Shown: positions 51,519 to 59,985 of the stretch, one piece after another | Layout: every line of letters starts with the position of its first letter | Position numbering within the stretch: position 1 is the first letter of the stretch | NCBI GenBank assembly: GCA_016929095.1 | Contig: JAFGJM010000033.1 | Span: forward strand, 1 to 64,000 | Source: Anaerolineales bacterium | GTDB taxonomy: Bacteria; Chloroflexota; Anaerolineae; Anaerolineales; UBA4823 | DNA length: 64,000 nucleotides | Reading direction: 5' to 3' | Notes under the pieces: model-generated | Databases searched by the model: none | What the model saw: the letters and a program-made list of their open reading frames with translations, nothing else | What the model was told of the DNA's origin: nothing | Translations under genes and position numbers: made by a program

Positions 51519-52316
51519 TTATAGATCCATGTATCGTGAATCGTCGATGTCTTTTTTCGATATTTCGTCTGGTCGATCCGAAAATTTATCCGGATTTCGT
51601 TCGGTTTGGGTTGCCGCCCAAGCAGCCTGTAATTCGGTAGGTGACGCACGGCGAACAATGCTCCACTTTCTGCAATATGGACATGGTAATAGGGATCCTG
51701 TTAACAGGTTGATTTTCAACAAGGGAATATTAAATGGCTGTTTACATTTCGGACAAATAGCCCCTCCTAATAAACCGAATTTTTGAGGCAGTGCGGTAGG
51801 AGGAGATTTTCCCCGTCTGAACACCAGTGGAATTGCAAAGGAAATCAGCATGGCGCCAATAACAATGGCGATGATCGGAATCACGATTTTTATGGCTGCC
51901 TGCCAGCCCTCTTCGGCGCTGACAAATTGGACGCGGATTATATTGGATGCATACTCGTTTCCCTCTGCTGCATATCCAAGGGCATAAAGGGTGTGTTCCT
52001 GCAAACTAAAATTCGTTGTGGAAAATTGAAACTGAAAAGGCGCCTGGCTGTCTTCTCCGATGGCTGTGTCATCTATATAAAAAACCACCTTTTGAAGATC
52101 GATGGCGCTGGTTATTTTCATCGTAAATGTACCCTGGATTTTTCCTGTGCCTGAAGAATAACCAAAATCCCGGGATAATGATAAATCTAATTCCCGGTTA
52201 CCCTGGGCAAGGGCAATAATATTGTTGGGTTGAATTACCCAGACAACAACCAATAAAAAAGCAATCCATGCCGTTGCTCCAGATAAGAATAATTTTTTAA
52301 TCGATTTTATAACCAT
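51519..52316 (-). CDS. Exported Ig-like protein with membrane helix and C-terminal zinc ribbon
   Basis: A 265-residue protein. A signal peptide/anchor is at 12-37. An extracellular Ig-like domain (about 40-135) resembles the domains that modulate disaccharide- or protein-binding surfaces (VVFYIDDTAIGEDSQAPFQF). One strong membrane helix lies at about 143-165. The cytosolic tail has a zinc ribbon (CPKCKQPFN...CPYCRKW). The outside-sensor, inside-zinc layout suggests signalling or assembly. It is next to the ABC permease. Confidence 0.75.
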   Translation of the reverse strand: MVIKSIKKLFLSGATAWIAFLLVVVWVIQPNNIIALAQGNRELDLSLSRDFGYSSGTGKIQGTFTMKITSAIDLQKVVFYIDDTAIGEDSQAPFQFQFSTTNFSLQEHTLYALGYAAEGNEYASNIIRVQFVSAEEGWQAAIKIVIPIIAIVIGAMLISFAIPLVFRRGKSPPTALPQKFGLLGGAICPKCKQPFNIPLLKINLLTGSLLPCPYCRKWSIVRRASPTELQAAWAATQTERNPDKFSDRPDEISKKDIDDSRYMDL

Positions 52317-52331
52317 GGTGTTCTTAAAAAT

Positions 52332-53120
52332 TCATTTCCAGCGTGTTAGTATGGTTTCTCTTTGGAAGAATTGGATACAAAGATATACGGCGCCTGCATC
52401 CAAAATCAATAATACCGCGATCATGATCAGAATAATGGTTTTATTGACAAAGATAAGGCCGGCGATTTGACCGAAAAACAAGGCCAACAATGGTACGATC
52501 ACCACCGTAGAAAGCTGTTCTGCCACGCGGGGGTCATTCACTCTTGATGAAACCATCAGGCTGAAATTTACAGAGAGCACTGCCATCAAAGGCCCGGCGA
52601 TAAAGATTGCTAATAACCACATACTGTCTAACAACGCCCCGACTACCAGGGGATTCGAGGTTAAGATTCGAACCCCGATTGCGTAAATCAAAAAACCTAC
52701 CCAGGTTGCCAAAACTGCCGGAATTACAGCTGCCAGATTTTTACCGATCAATAGCTCGGCGGTGGTAATGGGGGAGGCAAGTAAAGGTTCCAGACTCCGT
52801 TGGGTTTTTTCTCCTACAATGGAATAGGCAGCAATATTTACCGGGATGATGAGGGGCAACATCATGAACAAGATCATAAATTGATTGACCATGTAAACCT
52901 GAAAGCATTCTCCTCCCGATAATCCTTCTGGACATATTTGGGCAAATTGGGCGGGCATATCGCTGGTGTAGTCGGCGCTGCCGGTATTGCGGGTTGAAAA
53001 CAGGATGATGAGTGGCAAAGCTGAAAACAGCAACGGCATAAAGATCACCGTCATGAGTACCATTCGGTTCAGAAAAACTTCAGACCATTCCTTGCGAATA
53101 ATGATAAGGATTTTATTCAT
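52332..53120 (-). CDS. ABC-2 type transporter permease
   Basis: A 262-residue membrane protein with six hydrophobic segments and the NatB/ABC-2 pattern: N-terminal KILIIIRKEWSEVFLNR, then EKTQRSLEPLLASPITTAEL with the conserved E-P-LL-PI-T. It exports an unknown substrate with the adjacent ATPase. A Cys pair lies in the large extracellular loop, a possible disulfide. 27 bp separate it from the ATPase gene. Confidence 0.9.
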   Translation of the reverse strand: MNKILIIIRKEWSEVFLNRMVLMTVIFMPLLFSALPLIILFSTRNTGSADYTSDMPAQFAQICPEGLSGGECFQVYMVNQFMILFMMLPLIIPVNIAAYSIVGEKTQRSLEPLLASPITTAELLIGKNLAAVIPAVLATWVGFLIYAIGVRILTSNPLVVGALLDSMWLLAIFIAGPLMAVLSVNFSLMVSSRVNDPRVAEQLSTVVIVPLLALFFGQIAGLIFVNKTIILIMIAVLLILDAGAVYLCIQFFQRETILTRWK

Positions 53121-53146
53121 GGGTAATTCGTGGTTATCGATCAGAT

Positions 53147-54064
53147 TCAGGTGGAAGAATGCTGGTTCATTAACTGCATATAAACATCTTCCAACGAATG
53201 GCGCAACTCGCCAACGAATTGGATGTCTGCTCCAAGGTTGACCAGAGTGCGAATGACGATCGGGTTCGTTTTTTCAGGGTTGTCCAAAGTGATCACCAGT
53301 TTATTGTCGACTATCTTAATGTTTTTTATCTCTGCCATAGTTTGCAAGGATTGCACCAAATTGGGTGTGACTTCGCGTAAATGAACGACGACTTTTCTTC
53401 CAAATAAGGTTTCCCGTAAGTTGGCAGGTGTATCTGTGGTAAGCAATTGGGATTTAAATAAGGCGATTCGGTTGCACAAGCGATCAGCTTCGTCCAGGTT
53501 ATGCGTACAGAGGAAAATGGTACGCCCTTCTTGGCGTAACTCGGTGATAAATTCTCTTACCAGGTGGGCGGCTTCCGGGTCTAGGGCGGAAGTGGGCTCA
53601 TCCAGAAAGACGATTTTTGGTTCATGGATCAAGGCACGCGCAAGGGCTAATTTTTGTTTCATTCCTTTTGAAAATGTGGCTGCCGGATCTTCGCGTTGAT
53701 CCCAGATGCCAAGCATGCGCAAATATCTCTCTATTTGCCCCTTCACATCTTTCACTTCATAGAGTTGGGCAAAAATTTCAAGATTGCGCGCCGCACTCAA
53801 GTTCTCATATAATCCCGGGGTTTCTGTGAGGATGCCCACATTTTGACGTATTTGATGAGCCTGGGTTTTTATATTTAACCCGTTTACATAAGCGTTGCCG
53901 CTGGTGGGGGAAATGAGACAGGTGAGCAGGCGCACCGTGGTGGTTTTTCCGGCGCCATTGGGACCTAAAAACCCAAAAACCTCCCCTTTTTTTACTTCGA
54001 GTGTCAGGCGGTTAACAGCAATATTTTCTGCGAATTTTTTGGTTAGATTTTCTGTGATGATCAT
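53147..54064 (-). CDS. ABC transporter ATP-binding protein
   Basis: A 305-residue ATPase with Walker A GPNGAGKTT (34-42), the Q-loop in ILTETPGLYENLSAARNL, the signature FSKGMKQKLALARAL (LSGGQ variant), Walker B IVFLDEPTSALDP, and H-loop CTHNLDEADRLC. The C-terminal 80 residues are an accessory domain like that of NatA/CcmA-type exporters. It overlaps the upstream intramembrane protease-like gene by 4 bp (ATGA). Confidence 0.95.
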   Translation of the reverse strand: MIITENLTKKFAENIAVNRLTLEVKKGEVFGFLGPNGAGKTTTVRLLTCLISPTSGNAYVNGLNIKTQAHQIRQNVGILTETPGLYENLSAARNLEIFAQLYEVKDVKGQIERYLRMLGIWDQREDPAATFSKGMKQKLALARALIHEPKIVFLDEPTSALDPEAAHLVREFITELRQEGRTIFLCTHNLDEADRLCNRIALFKSQLLTTDTPANLRETLFGRKVVVHLREVTPNLVQSLQTMAEIKNIKIVDNKLVITLDNPEKTNPIVIRTLVNLGADIQFVGELRHSLEDVYMQLMNQHSST

Positions 54065-54942
54065 GGATGTGAGCCTGAATTAAAGCGACTTTTATCAATA
54101 TTTTCTATGGATTCTTCCACCGGGCGGATTTCTAATGGTTGAACAGGCGAAGAAGGCGCATTTGTATGGTTGTTTTCATCTGAGGCTCGAAGAGAAAATA
54201 CAATTGCCAGGCTGATGACTGCACAAATTCCTAAAATCAATTCGCATATATATGGTCCCCAACGCGCATTCACAATAACCGCTATGCCATTCATAATAGC
54301 ATGCCAACCGATTGCCAACCATAACCAGCGCACTTGTTTGCGCTTGAATACTTGCAAAACTATGACGGAATTGGCGATATGCAGGCATAACGTAAAAACC
54401 CGCTCCAGGGCGCCTAATAGCGTGCTGTACCAGGGAGTAGACCAATATGCTTCGATTTGCGATTGTGCAATTGATATTTGATCGGTTGGAAGAACAGTAC
54501 TCAAATCGATGGTGCGGATGGCTATCATTTGGATAAATGCAAACAATGCCAGGCATCCCAGAATGATGGCTTCGATTCCTCCATGACCGGCTCCTGTCAG
54601 AAGTGCTTTTTGCCAGGAGCGGGCGTCTTTTGCCCACCAGCGGTACATGATATAACGGGCGCATTCTTCCCATATCCCCGAACTTAAGCCTAAAACAACC
54701 GCGTTGAAGTAAAGCAACCAGTTTTCAGGCGGCAGGGGAAAGCCCTCGTTTTGCATAATTTTTGTTAATAAAATGTTGAATGGAATATGACCGATTTGAG
54801 AAGCGATAAATGTTCCTGCGCCAATCCACCATAAGCGCCCGGGACATTGAAATTTACGTGCCAGGTAATAACCTAACCCAACGCCTATGGCGATCATCAG
54901 GAAGGCATTTAATGCATATAATATGTGAAGAGAAATATCCAT
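54061..54942 (-). CDS. YhfC/PrsW-like intramembrane protease family protein
   Basis: A 293-residue protein with about seven membrane helices. It carries the glutamyl-type motif SGIWEECARYIMYRWW (two adjacent Glu, Arg and Tyr), then GAGHGGIEAI and LCLHIANSVIV, and GWHAIMNGIAV, the EE...H.E...H pattern of YhfC/PrsW/CAAX-type families. The C-terminal 60 residues are soluble and charged. MDIS at 54942 is preferred to an ATG 12 bp upstream. It leads an operon with the ABC exporter, so it may process the exporter substrate or confer immunity. That is inference from position. Confidence 0.75.
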   Translation of the reverse strand: MDISLHILYALNAFLMIAIGVGLGYYLARKFQCPGRLWWIGAGTFIASQIGHIPFNILLTKIMQNEGFPLPPENWLLYFNAVVLGLSSGIWEECARYIMYRWWAKDARSWQKALLTGAGHGGIEAIILGCLALFAFIQMIAIRTIDLSTVLPTDQISIAQSQIEAYWSTPWYSTLLGALERVFTLCLHIANSVIVLQVFKRKQVRWLWLAIGWHAIMNGIAVIVNARWGPYICELILGICAVISLAIVFSLRASDENNHTNAPSSPVQPLEIRPVEESIENIDKSRFNSGSHP

Positions 54943-55146
54943 AATTATTATCACAAAAAGAGTATAATTGTATTATTGCAATAATTGTATATTGGCGGTT
55001 TGATTTTGTCAAGGCGTTATGGAAGATATCGTGTCCCAAGAGTTTTTATATTCGAACACGAAACCGCAATCAGTGTATAATTTATTTTGATTATTGATGG
55101 GACTATTCTGATAAATAATGGTTGAATTGAGGGAGAACACGAGGAA

Positions 55147-56106
55147 ATGGAAAAAGAAGCCTATCTTGATTTATATTATCAAATGGTGTTGATCCGTCGT
55201 GTGGAAGAGGTCGCATCGCAGCTCTACCAGCAAGGGAAAATCGGCGGATTTTTGCATTTGTATATCGGGCAAGAAGCGGTAAGTACCGGGTTGATCTCTG
55301 CCCGTAAACCTCAAGACCGTGTCATAACTGCCTATCGGGACCACGGAGTAGCGATAAATTGCGGAATTCCTGCTAAAGAAGTACTGGCGGAATTGCTGGG
55401 AAAAGCGACCGGTGTTTCTAAAGGGAAAGGCGGTTCGATGCATATGGCAGATGTGAGTAAAAATTTTTGGGGTGGCCATGCAGTTGTCGGCGCCCATTTA
55501 CCCATCGCTTCCGGTTTGGCGCTGGGAGATTTATACCAGGGGAATGATACGGTTACCATCTGTATGTTCGGTGATGGCGCAAGCAATATCGGTTATTTTC
55601 ATGAGGCGCTGAATCTGTCAAAGGTTTGGAATTTACCCGTATTGTGGGTATGTGAAAATAACCAATACGGCATGGGTACTGCAGTAGAACGTGCATCAGC
55701 CGTATCGGAAATCCGCCAGAAAGCGTTAGGGTATGACATCCCCAACAGTCGGGTAGATGGGATGGACCTGATCGCAGTTCGTGAAGCAGCATTGGATACG
55801 ATCCAAAAAATACGCCAGGGGGAAGGTCCTTATCTGGTTGAGGCGGTTACATACCGTTATCGCGGCCATTCCATGGGTGATCCGGAGCGCTACCGGAAGG
55901 CTGAGGAAGTGAAGAAATGGGAGGAGAACGATCCCATTGGTATCTATATGCGCTTTTTAATCGCCCATAAGATTGCGGTGGAATCCGAACTGGATGAAAT
56001 TGAAGCTCGAGTTGAAACTGAAGTGGAAGAAGCCGTACAGTTTGCTGAAAGCAGCCCGGAACCTGCACCGCAGGCGTTATTCGAACATGTTTATGTTGAA
56101 GGGTGA
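55147..56106 (+). CDS. pdhA: 2-oxoacid (pyruvate) dehydrogenase E1 alpha subunit
   Basis: With the beta subunit, it decarboxylates a 2-oxoacid using thiamine diphosphate. The 319-residue protein has GFLHLYIGQEAVSTGL, YRDHGVAINCG, KGKGGSMHMAD and the ThDP/metal motif beginning GDGASN at 142-147 and ending with the Asn-Asn of CENNQYGMGT, then TYRYRGHSMGDPERYR. Sequence alone does not separate pyruvate, acetoin and branched-chain types. GAGGAAA precedes the ATG, and a TATAAT lies about 75 bp upstream. It is followed 7 bp later by E1 beta. Confidence 0.93.
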   Translation: MEKEAYLDLYYQMVLIRRVEEVASQLYQQGKIGGFLHLYIGQEAVSTGLISARKPQDRVITAYRDHGVAINCGIPAKEVLAELLGKATGVSKGKGGSMHMADVSKNFWGGHAVVGAHLPIASGLALGDLYQGNDTVTICMFGDGASNIGYFHEALNLSKVWNLPVLWVCENNQYGMGTAVERASAVSEIRQKALGYDIPNSRVDGMDLIAVREAALDTIQKIRQGEGPYLVEAVTYRYRGHSMGDPERYRKAEEVKKWEENDPIGIYMRFLIAHKIAVESELDEIEARVETEVEEAVQFAESSPEPAPQALFEHVYVEG

Positions 56107-56113
56107 GGGTAAT

Positions 56114-57091
56114 ATGGCAAGAATTACGATGCGTGAGGCTATCTCTCAAGCCTTATGGGAAGAAATGGAAACTGATCCCAATGTTTTCATCCTGGGTGAA
56201 GAGGTGGGAGTGTGGGGGGGCACCTATGCGGTGACCAAAGGTTTCTATGACCATTTTGGACCCGAGCGAGTACGGGACACACCCATTTCTGAAGCCGCCA
56301 TTGTAGGCGCAGCTATCGGCGCGGCATTGACCGGATTGCGTCCGGTGGCGGAATTGATGACCATCAACTTCGCATTCTCGGCGATGGACCATATTGTCAA
56401 CGAAGCTGCCAAGTTTCATTATATGTTTGGCGGGCAATTTGTGCTTCCATTGGTGATCCGTACGGTGGGCGGGGGGGGGCGCCAACTAGGCGCTACTCAC
56501 TCGCAAACCCCGGATGCGGTCTTTGCACATTTCCCGGGGTTGAAGGTGGTTGCCCCGGGTACACCGGCTGACGCCAAAGGGTTGCTTAAATCTGCCATTC
56601 GTTCAAATGACCCAATCCTGTTTATCGAGCATGCCACTTTGTATCAAGCCCGGGATGAGGTGCCAGAAGAAGAATACACTACCCCCATAGGGAAAGCTGC
56701 CGTTCATCGCCCCGGTGATGATGTGACGATTGTTACTTACAGTAAAATGCTGGAGATATCCACCAAGGCGGCAGATAAACTGGCTCAAGAAGGCATCCAG
56801 GCTGAAATTATCGACCTGCGCAGTCTACGACCGTTGGATATGGAACCGGCTTTAAACTCGTTTAAAAAGACCAACCGGGCAGTGATCGTTGAAGAGGGCT
56901 GGCGTTCGTATGGGGTGGGTTCAGAGGTTGCCGCACGACTGTATGAAGAGGCGTTCGATTATATAGACGCGCCCATCCGACGGGTGGCGCAGAAGGAAGT
57001 CCCTTTACCTTATAACCGTACACTGGAGCAGATGGCATTGCCTCAAGTGGAGGATGTCATTAAAGCCGTCAAGGAGGTGTTGCATGGCTGA
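56114..57091 (+). CDS. pdhB: 2-oxoacid (pyruvate) dehydrogenase E1 beta subunit
   Basis: A 325-residue partner of E1 alpha. It opens MARITMREAISQALWEEM, with FILGEEVGVWGGTYAVTKGF (ThDP-activating Glu), RDTPISEAAIVGAAIGAALT, and the C-terminal ligand-binding half (IIDLRSLRPLDM, VEEGWRSYGVGSEVAARL). The ATG at 56114 has GAGGG just upstream; a longer frame from 55973 runs over the end of E1 alpha and is rejected. It overlaps the E2 gene by 8 bp. Confidence 0.95.
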   Translation: MARITMREAISQALWEEMETDPNVFILGEEVGVWGGTYAVTKGFYDHFGPERVRDTPISEAAIVGAAIGAALTGLRPVAELMTINFAFSAMDHIVNEAAKFHYMFGGQFVLPLVIRTVGGGGRQLGATHSQTPDAVFAHFPGLKVVAPGTPADAKGLLKSAIRSNDPILFIEHATLYQARDEVPEEEYTTPIGKAAVHRPGDDVTIVTYSKMLEISTKAADKLAQEGIQAEIIDLRSLRPLDMEPALNSFKKTNRAVIVEEGWRSYGVGSEVAARLYEEAFDYIDAPIRRVAQKEVPLPYNRTLEQMALPQVEDVIKAVKEVLHG

Positions 57092-58346
57092 GATCGTCAC
57101 CATGCCCAAATTGGGTTTCGATATGGCGGAAGGCACCCTGGTTCGCTGGGTGATCAGCGAAGGCGAGCCGGTGGAAAAGGGGATGGTGTTGGCTGAAATC
57201 GAAACGGATAAAGCCACAGTGGAAGTCGAATCCAATTATTCGGGGGTGATGCTGCGACATCTGGTCAATACTGGCGATAATGTACCGGTGAATTCACCGA
57301 TCGGTGTGATTGGCGCTGAAGGGGAAGACGTTGATATCTCTGAGATCATCGATGAGCAACCAGCCGAACCACCAGCAGAGATGGTATCTGGCGATACTGA
57401 ACCTGTGAGACTGGGTTTAAAAGAAGAAAAATCTCCTCAACCGGCGCAAGAAACGGGTCGATTACCGGATGGCGTAAGGGCTACGCCACTGGCGCGTCGG
57501 ATTGCCGAAGAGAAAGGCATTGATCTACAGCAGGTGAAGGGCACGGGTCCACAGGGTAGGATCCTGAAATTTGATGTCGAGAATTATCAACCGGTAACCC
57601 CAAAGCCTTCAATAGCGGAGACACCATCTCGCCCGATCGTGGCGGGTGAGAAACGGGAAGATGAGATCGCACCACTTAGCCGGTTGCGGGCGGCTATTGG
57701 CAGGCGCATGCAGGAATCCGCCCGTCAATCACCGCATTTCTTTGTCACGCATGATTACGATGCCGTACCGCTCATGGCGCTACGTCAGCAATACAATTCC
57801 CTGGTGTCTGATGATAATAAGATTTCGGTGAATGATTTCGTTGTAAAAGCCACCGCGCTTGCCTTACGAGAATTCCCCAATCTCAATGCCAGCCTGGATG
57901 AAGCCAGGGACCAGGTCATCCGGCATGGTGCAGTTAATGTAGGTGTGGCTGTGGCGGTGGAAAATGGTCTTTTAACCGTTGTCTGCCGGGAAGTCGATAT
58001 CAAACCCATGGCGCAGATCGCCGCCGAAATCAAGGTATTAGTCGAGCGCGCCCGTCAGGGCAAGGTAAAGCCCGAGGATATCGAAGGTTCGACTTTCTCG
58101 GTGAGCAACCTGGGTATGTTCGATGTGGATCAGTTCACGGCAATCATCAACCCGCCTGAAGCAGCCATTCTGGCAGTGGGCTCGGTGCGGGAGATCCCGG
58201 TGGTGGAAGGCGGACAGGTAAAGCCAGGGCTGCGCATGAAAGCCACATTATCGGTGGATCACCGGGTGAGTGACGGGGCGGAAGGGGCGCGCTTCATGCA
58301 GGCGCTGGCAAAGTACCTGGAAACGCCGTTGAGTCTGTTTTTGTAA
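57084..58346 (+). CDS. pdhC: 2-oxoacid dehydrogenase E2 acyltransferase
   Basis: The core of the complex moves the acyl group from the lipoyl arm to CoA. The lipoyl domain (1-80) has Lys43 in EIETDKATVEVES. The peripheral subunit-binding domain is at about 133-168 (ATPLARRIAEEKGIDLQQV, GTGPQGRI). The catalytic domain ends in DHRVSDG with His393 and Asp397. A single lipoyl domain is present. ATG at 57084 with AAGGAGG upstream, inside the end of E1 beta. No E3 (dihydrolipoyl dehydrogenase) gene lies in the window. Confidence 0.95.
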   Translation: MAEIVTMPKLGFDMAEGTLVRWVISEGEPVEKGMVLAEIETDKATVEVESNYSGVMLRHLVNTGDNVPVNSPIGVIGAEGEDVDISEIIDEQPAEPPAEMVSGDTEPVRLGLKEEKSPQPAQETGRLPDGVRATPLARRIAEEKGIDLQQVKGTGPQGRILKFDVENYQPVTPKPSIAETPSRPIVAGEKREDEIAPLSRLRAAIGRRMQESARQSPHFFVTHDYDAVPLMALRQQYNSLVSDDNKISVNDFVVKATALALREFPNLNASLDEARDQVIRHGAVNVGVAVAVENGLLTVVCREVDIKPMAQIAAEIKVLVERARQGKVKPEDIEGSTFSVSNLGMFDVDQFTAIINPPEAAILAVGSVREIPVVEGGQVKPGLRMKATLSVDHRVSDGAEGARFMQALAKYLETPLSLFL

Positions 58347-58353
58347 AAAAACG

Positions 58354-58378
58354 TTATAAGGAAGGCAGGAAAGCAGGA
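58354..58378 (+). repeat. 25-bp dispersed repeat
   Basis: This is the exact reverse complement of 27987-28011. It contains AAGGAAGGCAGGAAAGCAGG. It lies 7 bp after the E2 stop codon, just as the other copy lies in a post-gene gap. Confidence 0.7.
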
Positions 58379-58419
58379 AGTTGTTTTCATCGTTTCATTG
58401 ATTATCAAATAAAAAAAAC

Positions 58420-58992
58420 ATGTCATCCATCACATACAATATCACGTATCTAAAAGCCAGCCTGGAAGAATTAGAAAGATACTTGCATTCCTCAGATGTA
58501 TATGGTCAACTGCATACCAGAGCGCCGGCAGGCGAACCTCCCTTTGCCAGCCTGACCCTGGGGAATGTGCTGCTTGCCAGGAAGGAATTGCAATCCTATA
58601 CAATGGATACAGATCGGGTTTTGGAATTTCGGGAATTGGATACCCGCCTGGAGACCATACGCTCTCGCTGGCGGGCTGGCTGGGAAGAGAAGGCTCGCCA
58701 GGAGTATCCGGCGCGTATACGTCAATGGACGCATTTCCTGGAGGATTACCGCCGCGAACCGGGAAGGCACGCCGACCGATATCCTTACGAAGTGCGTCAG
58801 AAGGTGATCATGGATTTGTTGGGAGAGGAAGCGCCTGGGGTGGTGGAGGAATACCAGGATAAGCTGATCGTATTGGATGCGTGGTTGAAGGTGGACTTTG
58901 TGGCGGGTGAGTTTGCATGGGATGAGGGGATGAGTGGAGGATTCCCGCGAGATGTTTTTTGGTACATATGGGGCAGGGTGAGGGGAAACTAA
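58420..58992 (+). CDS. Hypothetical protein, helical, unknown function
   Basis: A 190-residue protein with many Arg, Glu and Trp residues, no Cys, no signal and no membrane helix. Predicted mostly helical (KASLEELERYLHSSDVYGQL, LDTRLETIRSRWRAGWEEKA, QEYPARIRQWTHFLEDYRRE). It codes in a clean frame with usual codon use but has no visible ribosome-binding site. I do not recognise the family. It follows the 2-oxoacid dehydrogenase genes by 73 bp and may be unrelated to them. Confidence 0.65.
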   Translation: MSSITYNITYLKASLEELERYLHSSDVYGQLHTRAPAGEPPFASLTLGNVLLARKELQSYTMDTDRVLEFRELDTRLETIRSRWRAGWEEKARQEYPARIRQWTHFLEDYRREPGRHADRYPYEVRQKVIMDLLGEEAPGVVEEYQDKLIVLDAWLKVDFVAGEFAWDEGMSGGFPRDVFWYIWGRVRGN

Positions 58993-59083
58993 CAAATTAT
59001 ATGTATAAGTGAAAATTATTTTGAAGGATACTTTATTTGATAATTCTGATTCAGGGTTTAGTTATAAGAAAACAATGAAAATC

Positions 59084-59281
59084 GCCCCCACCCGACCTCC
59101 CCCAAATGCCAAAGAACGGAATTTGGGGGAGGGGAATTGAGTTACCCGGATTTACCCAAATGCCAAAGAATGGAATTTTGGGGAGGGGAAAGAATCTATT
59201 GATGAGATATTTATAATCCTTGAACAGACCACCCTCCCCCATTTTCGCTTTTTGAAAATGGGGGAGGGTGGGATAGGGGTA
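59084..59281. repeat. Left flank of the DUF559 cassette: two 55-bp units plus hairpin
   Basis: Two hairpin units start at 59084 and 59139 (period 55): CCTCCCCCAAATGCC AAAGAACG GAATTTGGGGGAGG and a variant with TTTACCCAAATG. From 59172 a segment of about 108 bp is an imperfect direct repeat of 59965-60071, including the hairpin CCCTCCCCCATTTTC (59232-59246) / GAAAATGGGGGAGGG (59254-59268). Confidence 0.85.
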
Positions 59282-59291
59282 GAAAATTATC

Positions 59292-59648
59292 ATGCGACAC
59301 AAACGTTCCACACCAATCATCATGCAACAAGCAGGTGAATTGCGGCATAATCTAACACCTGCTGAAATAAAATTGTGGCAGTATCTTCGTAAAATTCAAT
59401 TAGGCAACGCCAGGTTCAGGCGGCAACATGCGATTGGCAGATATGTCGTGGACTTTTGTGCTCCGGCAAATAAAATGATTATTGAAGTAGATGGCAGTCA
59501 ACATCTAGATCAACAGGAATACGATGCTGAGAGAACTGCTTATTTAGAATCTCAGGGATATCGTGTTATTCGTTTTTGGAATAATGAAGTAATGAATGAT
59601 ATTGAGGGGGTGATTAAAGCAATTGAGATGGTATTAAGTGAGAAATGA
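59292..59648 (+). CDS. DUF559-family PD-(D/E)xK endonuclease-like protein
   Basis: A 118-residue protein of the DUF559/Vsr-like fold. The family blocks are LTPAEIKLWQYLR, NARFRRQHAIGRYVVDF (Asp54), MIIEVDGSQH (Glu65, Asp67) and YRVIRFWNNEV, which together make a PD-(D/E)xK-type site. The start is 59292 or 59322. Nuclease activity is likely but unproven in this family. The gene is enclosed by hairpin repeats on both sides: two 55-bp units and a 108-bp direct repeat to the left, six 55-bp units and the matching direct repeat to the right. This layout suggests a small mobile cassette. Confidence 0.88.
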   Translation: MRHKRSTPIIMQQAGELRHNLTPAEIKLWQYLRKIQLGNARFRRQHAIGRYVVDFCAPANKMIIEVDGSQHLDQQEYDAERTAYLESQGYRVIRFWNNEVMNDIEGVIKAIEMVLSEK

Positions 59649-59655
59649 TACATAA

Positions 59656-59985
59656 GCCCCTACCCAGCCTCCCCCAAATTCCAAAGAACGAAATTTGGGG
59701 GAGGAAAATTGCCCCTACCCGGATTTACCCAAATGACAAAGTCTGGAATTTTTGGGAGGAAAATTGCCCCCACCCGGCCTCCCCCAAATGCCAAAGAACG
59801 AAATTTGGGGGAGGAAAATTGCCCCTACCCGGATTTACCCAAATGACAAAGTCTGGAATTTTGGGGAGGAAAATTGCCCCCACCCGACCTCCCCCAAATG
59901 CCAAAGAACGGAATTTTGGGGAGGGGAATTGCCCCTACCCGCCCTCCCCAAAATTCCAAAGAACGGAATTTAGGGGAGGGGAAAG
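59656..59985 (+). repeat. Tandem array of six 55-bp hairpin units
   Basis: Units begin with GCCCC(T/C)ACCC at 59656, 59711, 59766, 59821, 59876 and 59931, an exact 55-bp period. Two unit types alternate over part of the array: one with CCTCCCCCAAATGCCAAAGAACG and a fully paired GGGGGAGG arm, one with GATTTACCCAAATGACAAAG and a partly paired arm. There are no unique spacers, so this is not a CRISPR. Apparent ORFs here are translated repeats. Confidence 0.92.

Noticed and set aside
54955..55146. Promoter or riboswitch ahead of the 2-oxoacid dehydrogenase operon
   Set aside because: A TATAAT is visible near 55077, but no matching -35 at a normal spacing and no recognisable aptamer. Mentioned only in the pdhA entry.
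55973..56113. N-terminal extension of E1 beta
   Set aside because: Lys/Arg/Trp-rich out-of-frame reading of the E1 alpha end. The ATG at 56114 has a ribosome-binding site and family start.
59656..59985. Regular repeats with constant period that could look like a CRISPR array
   Set aside because: The whole 55-bp unit repeats with no unique spacers, and no cas gene is present.
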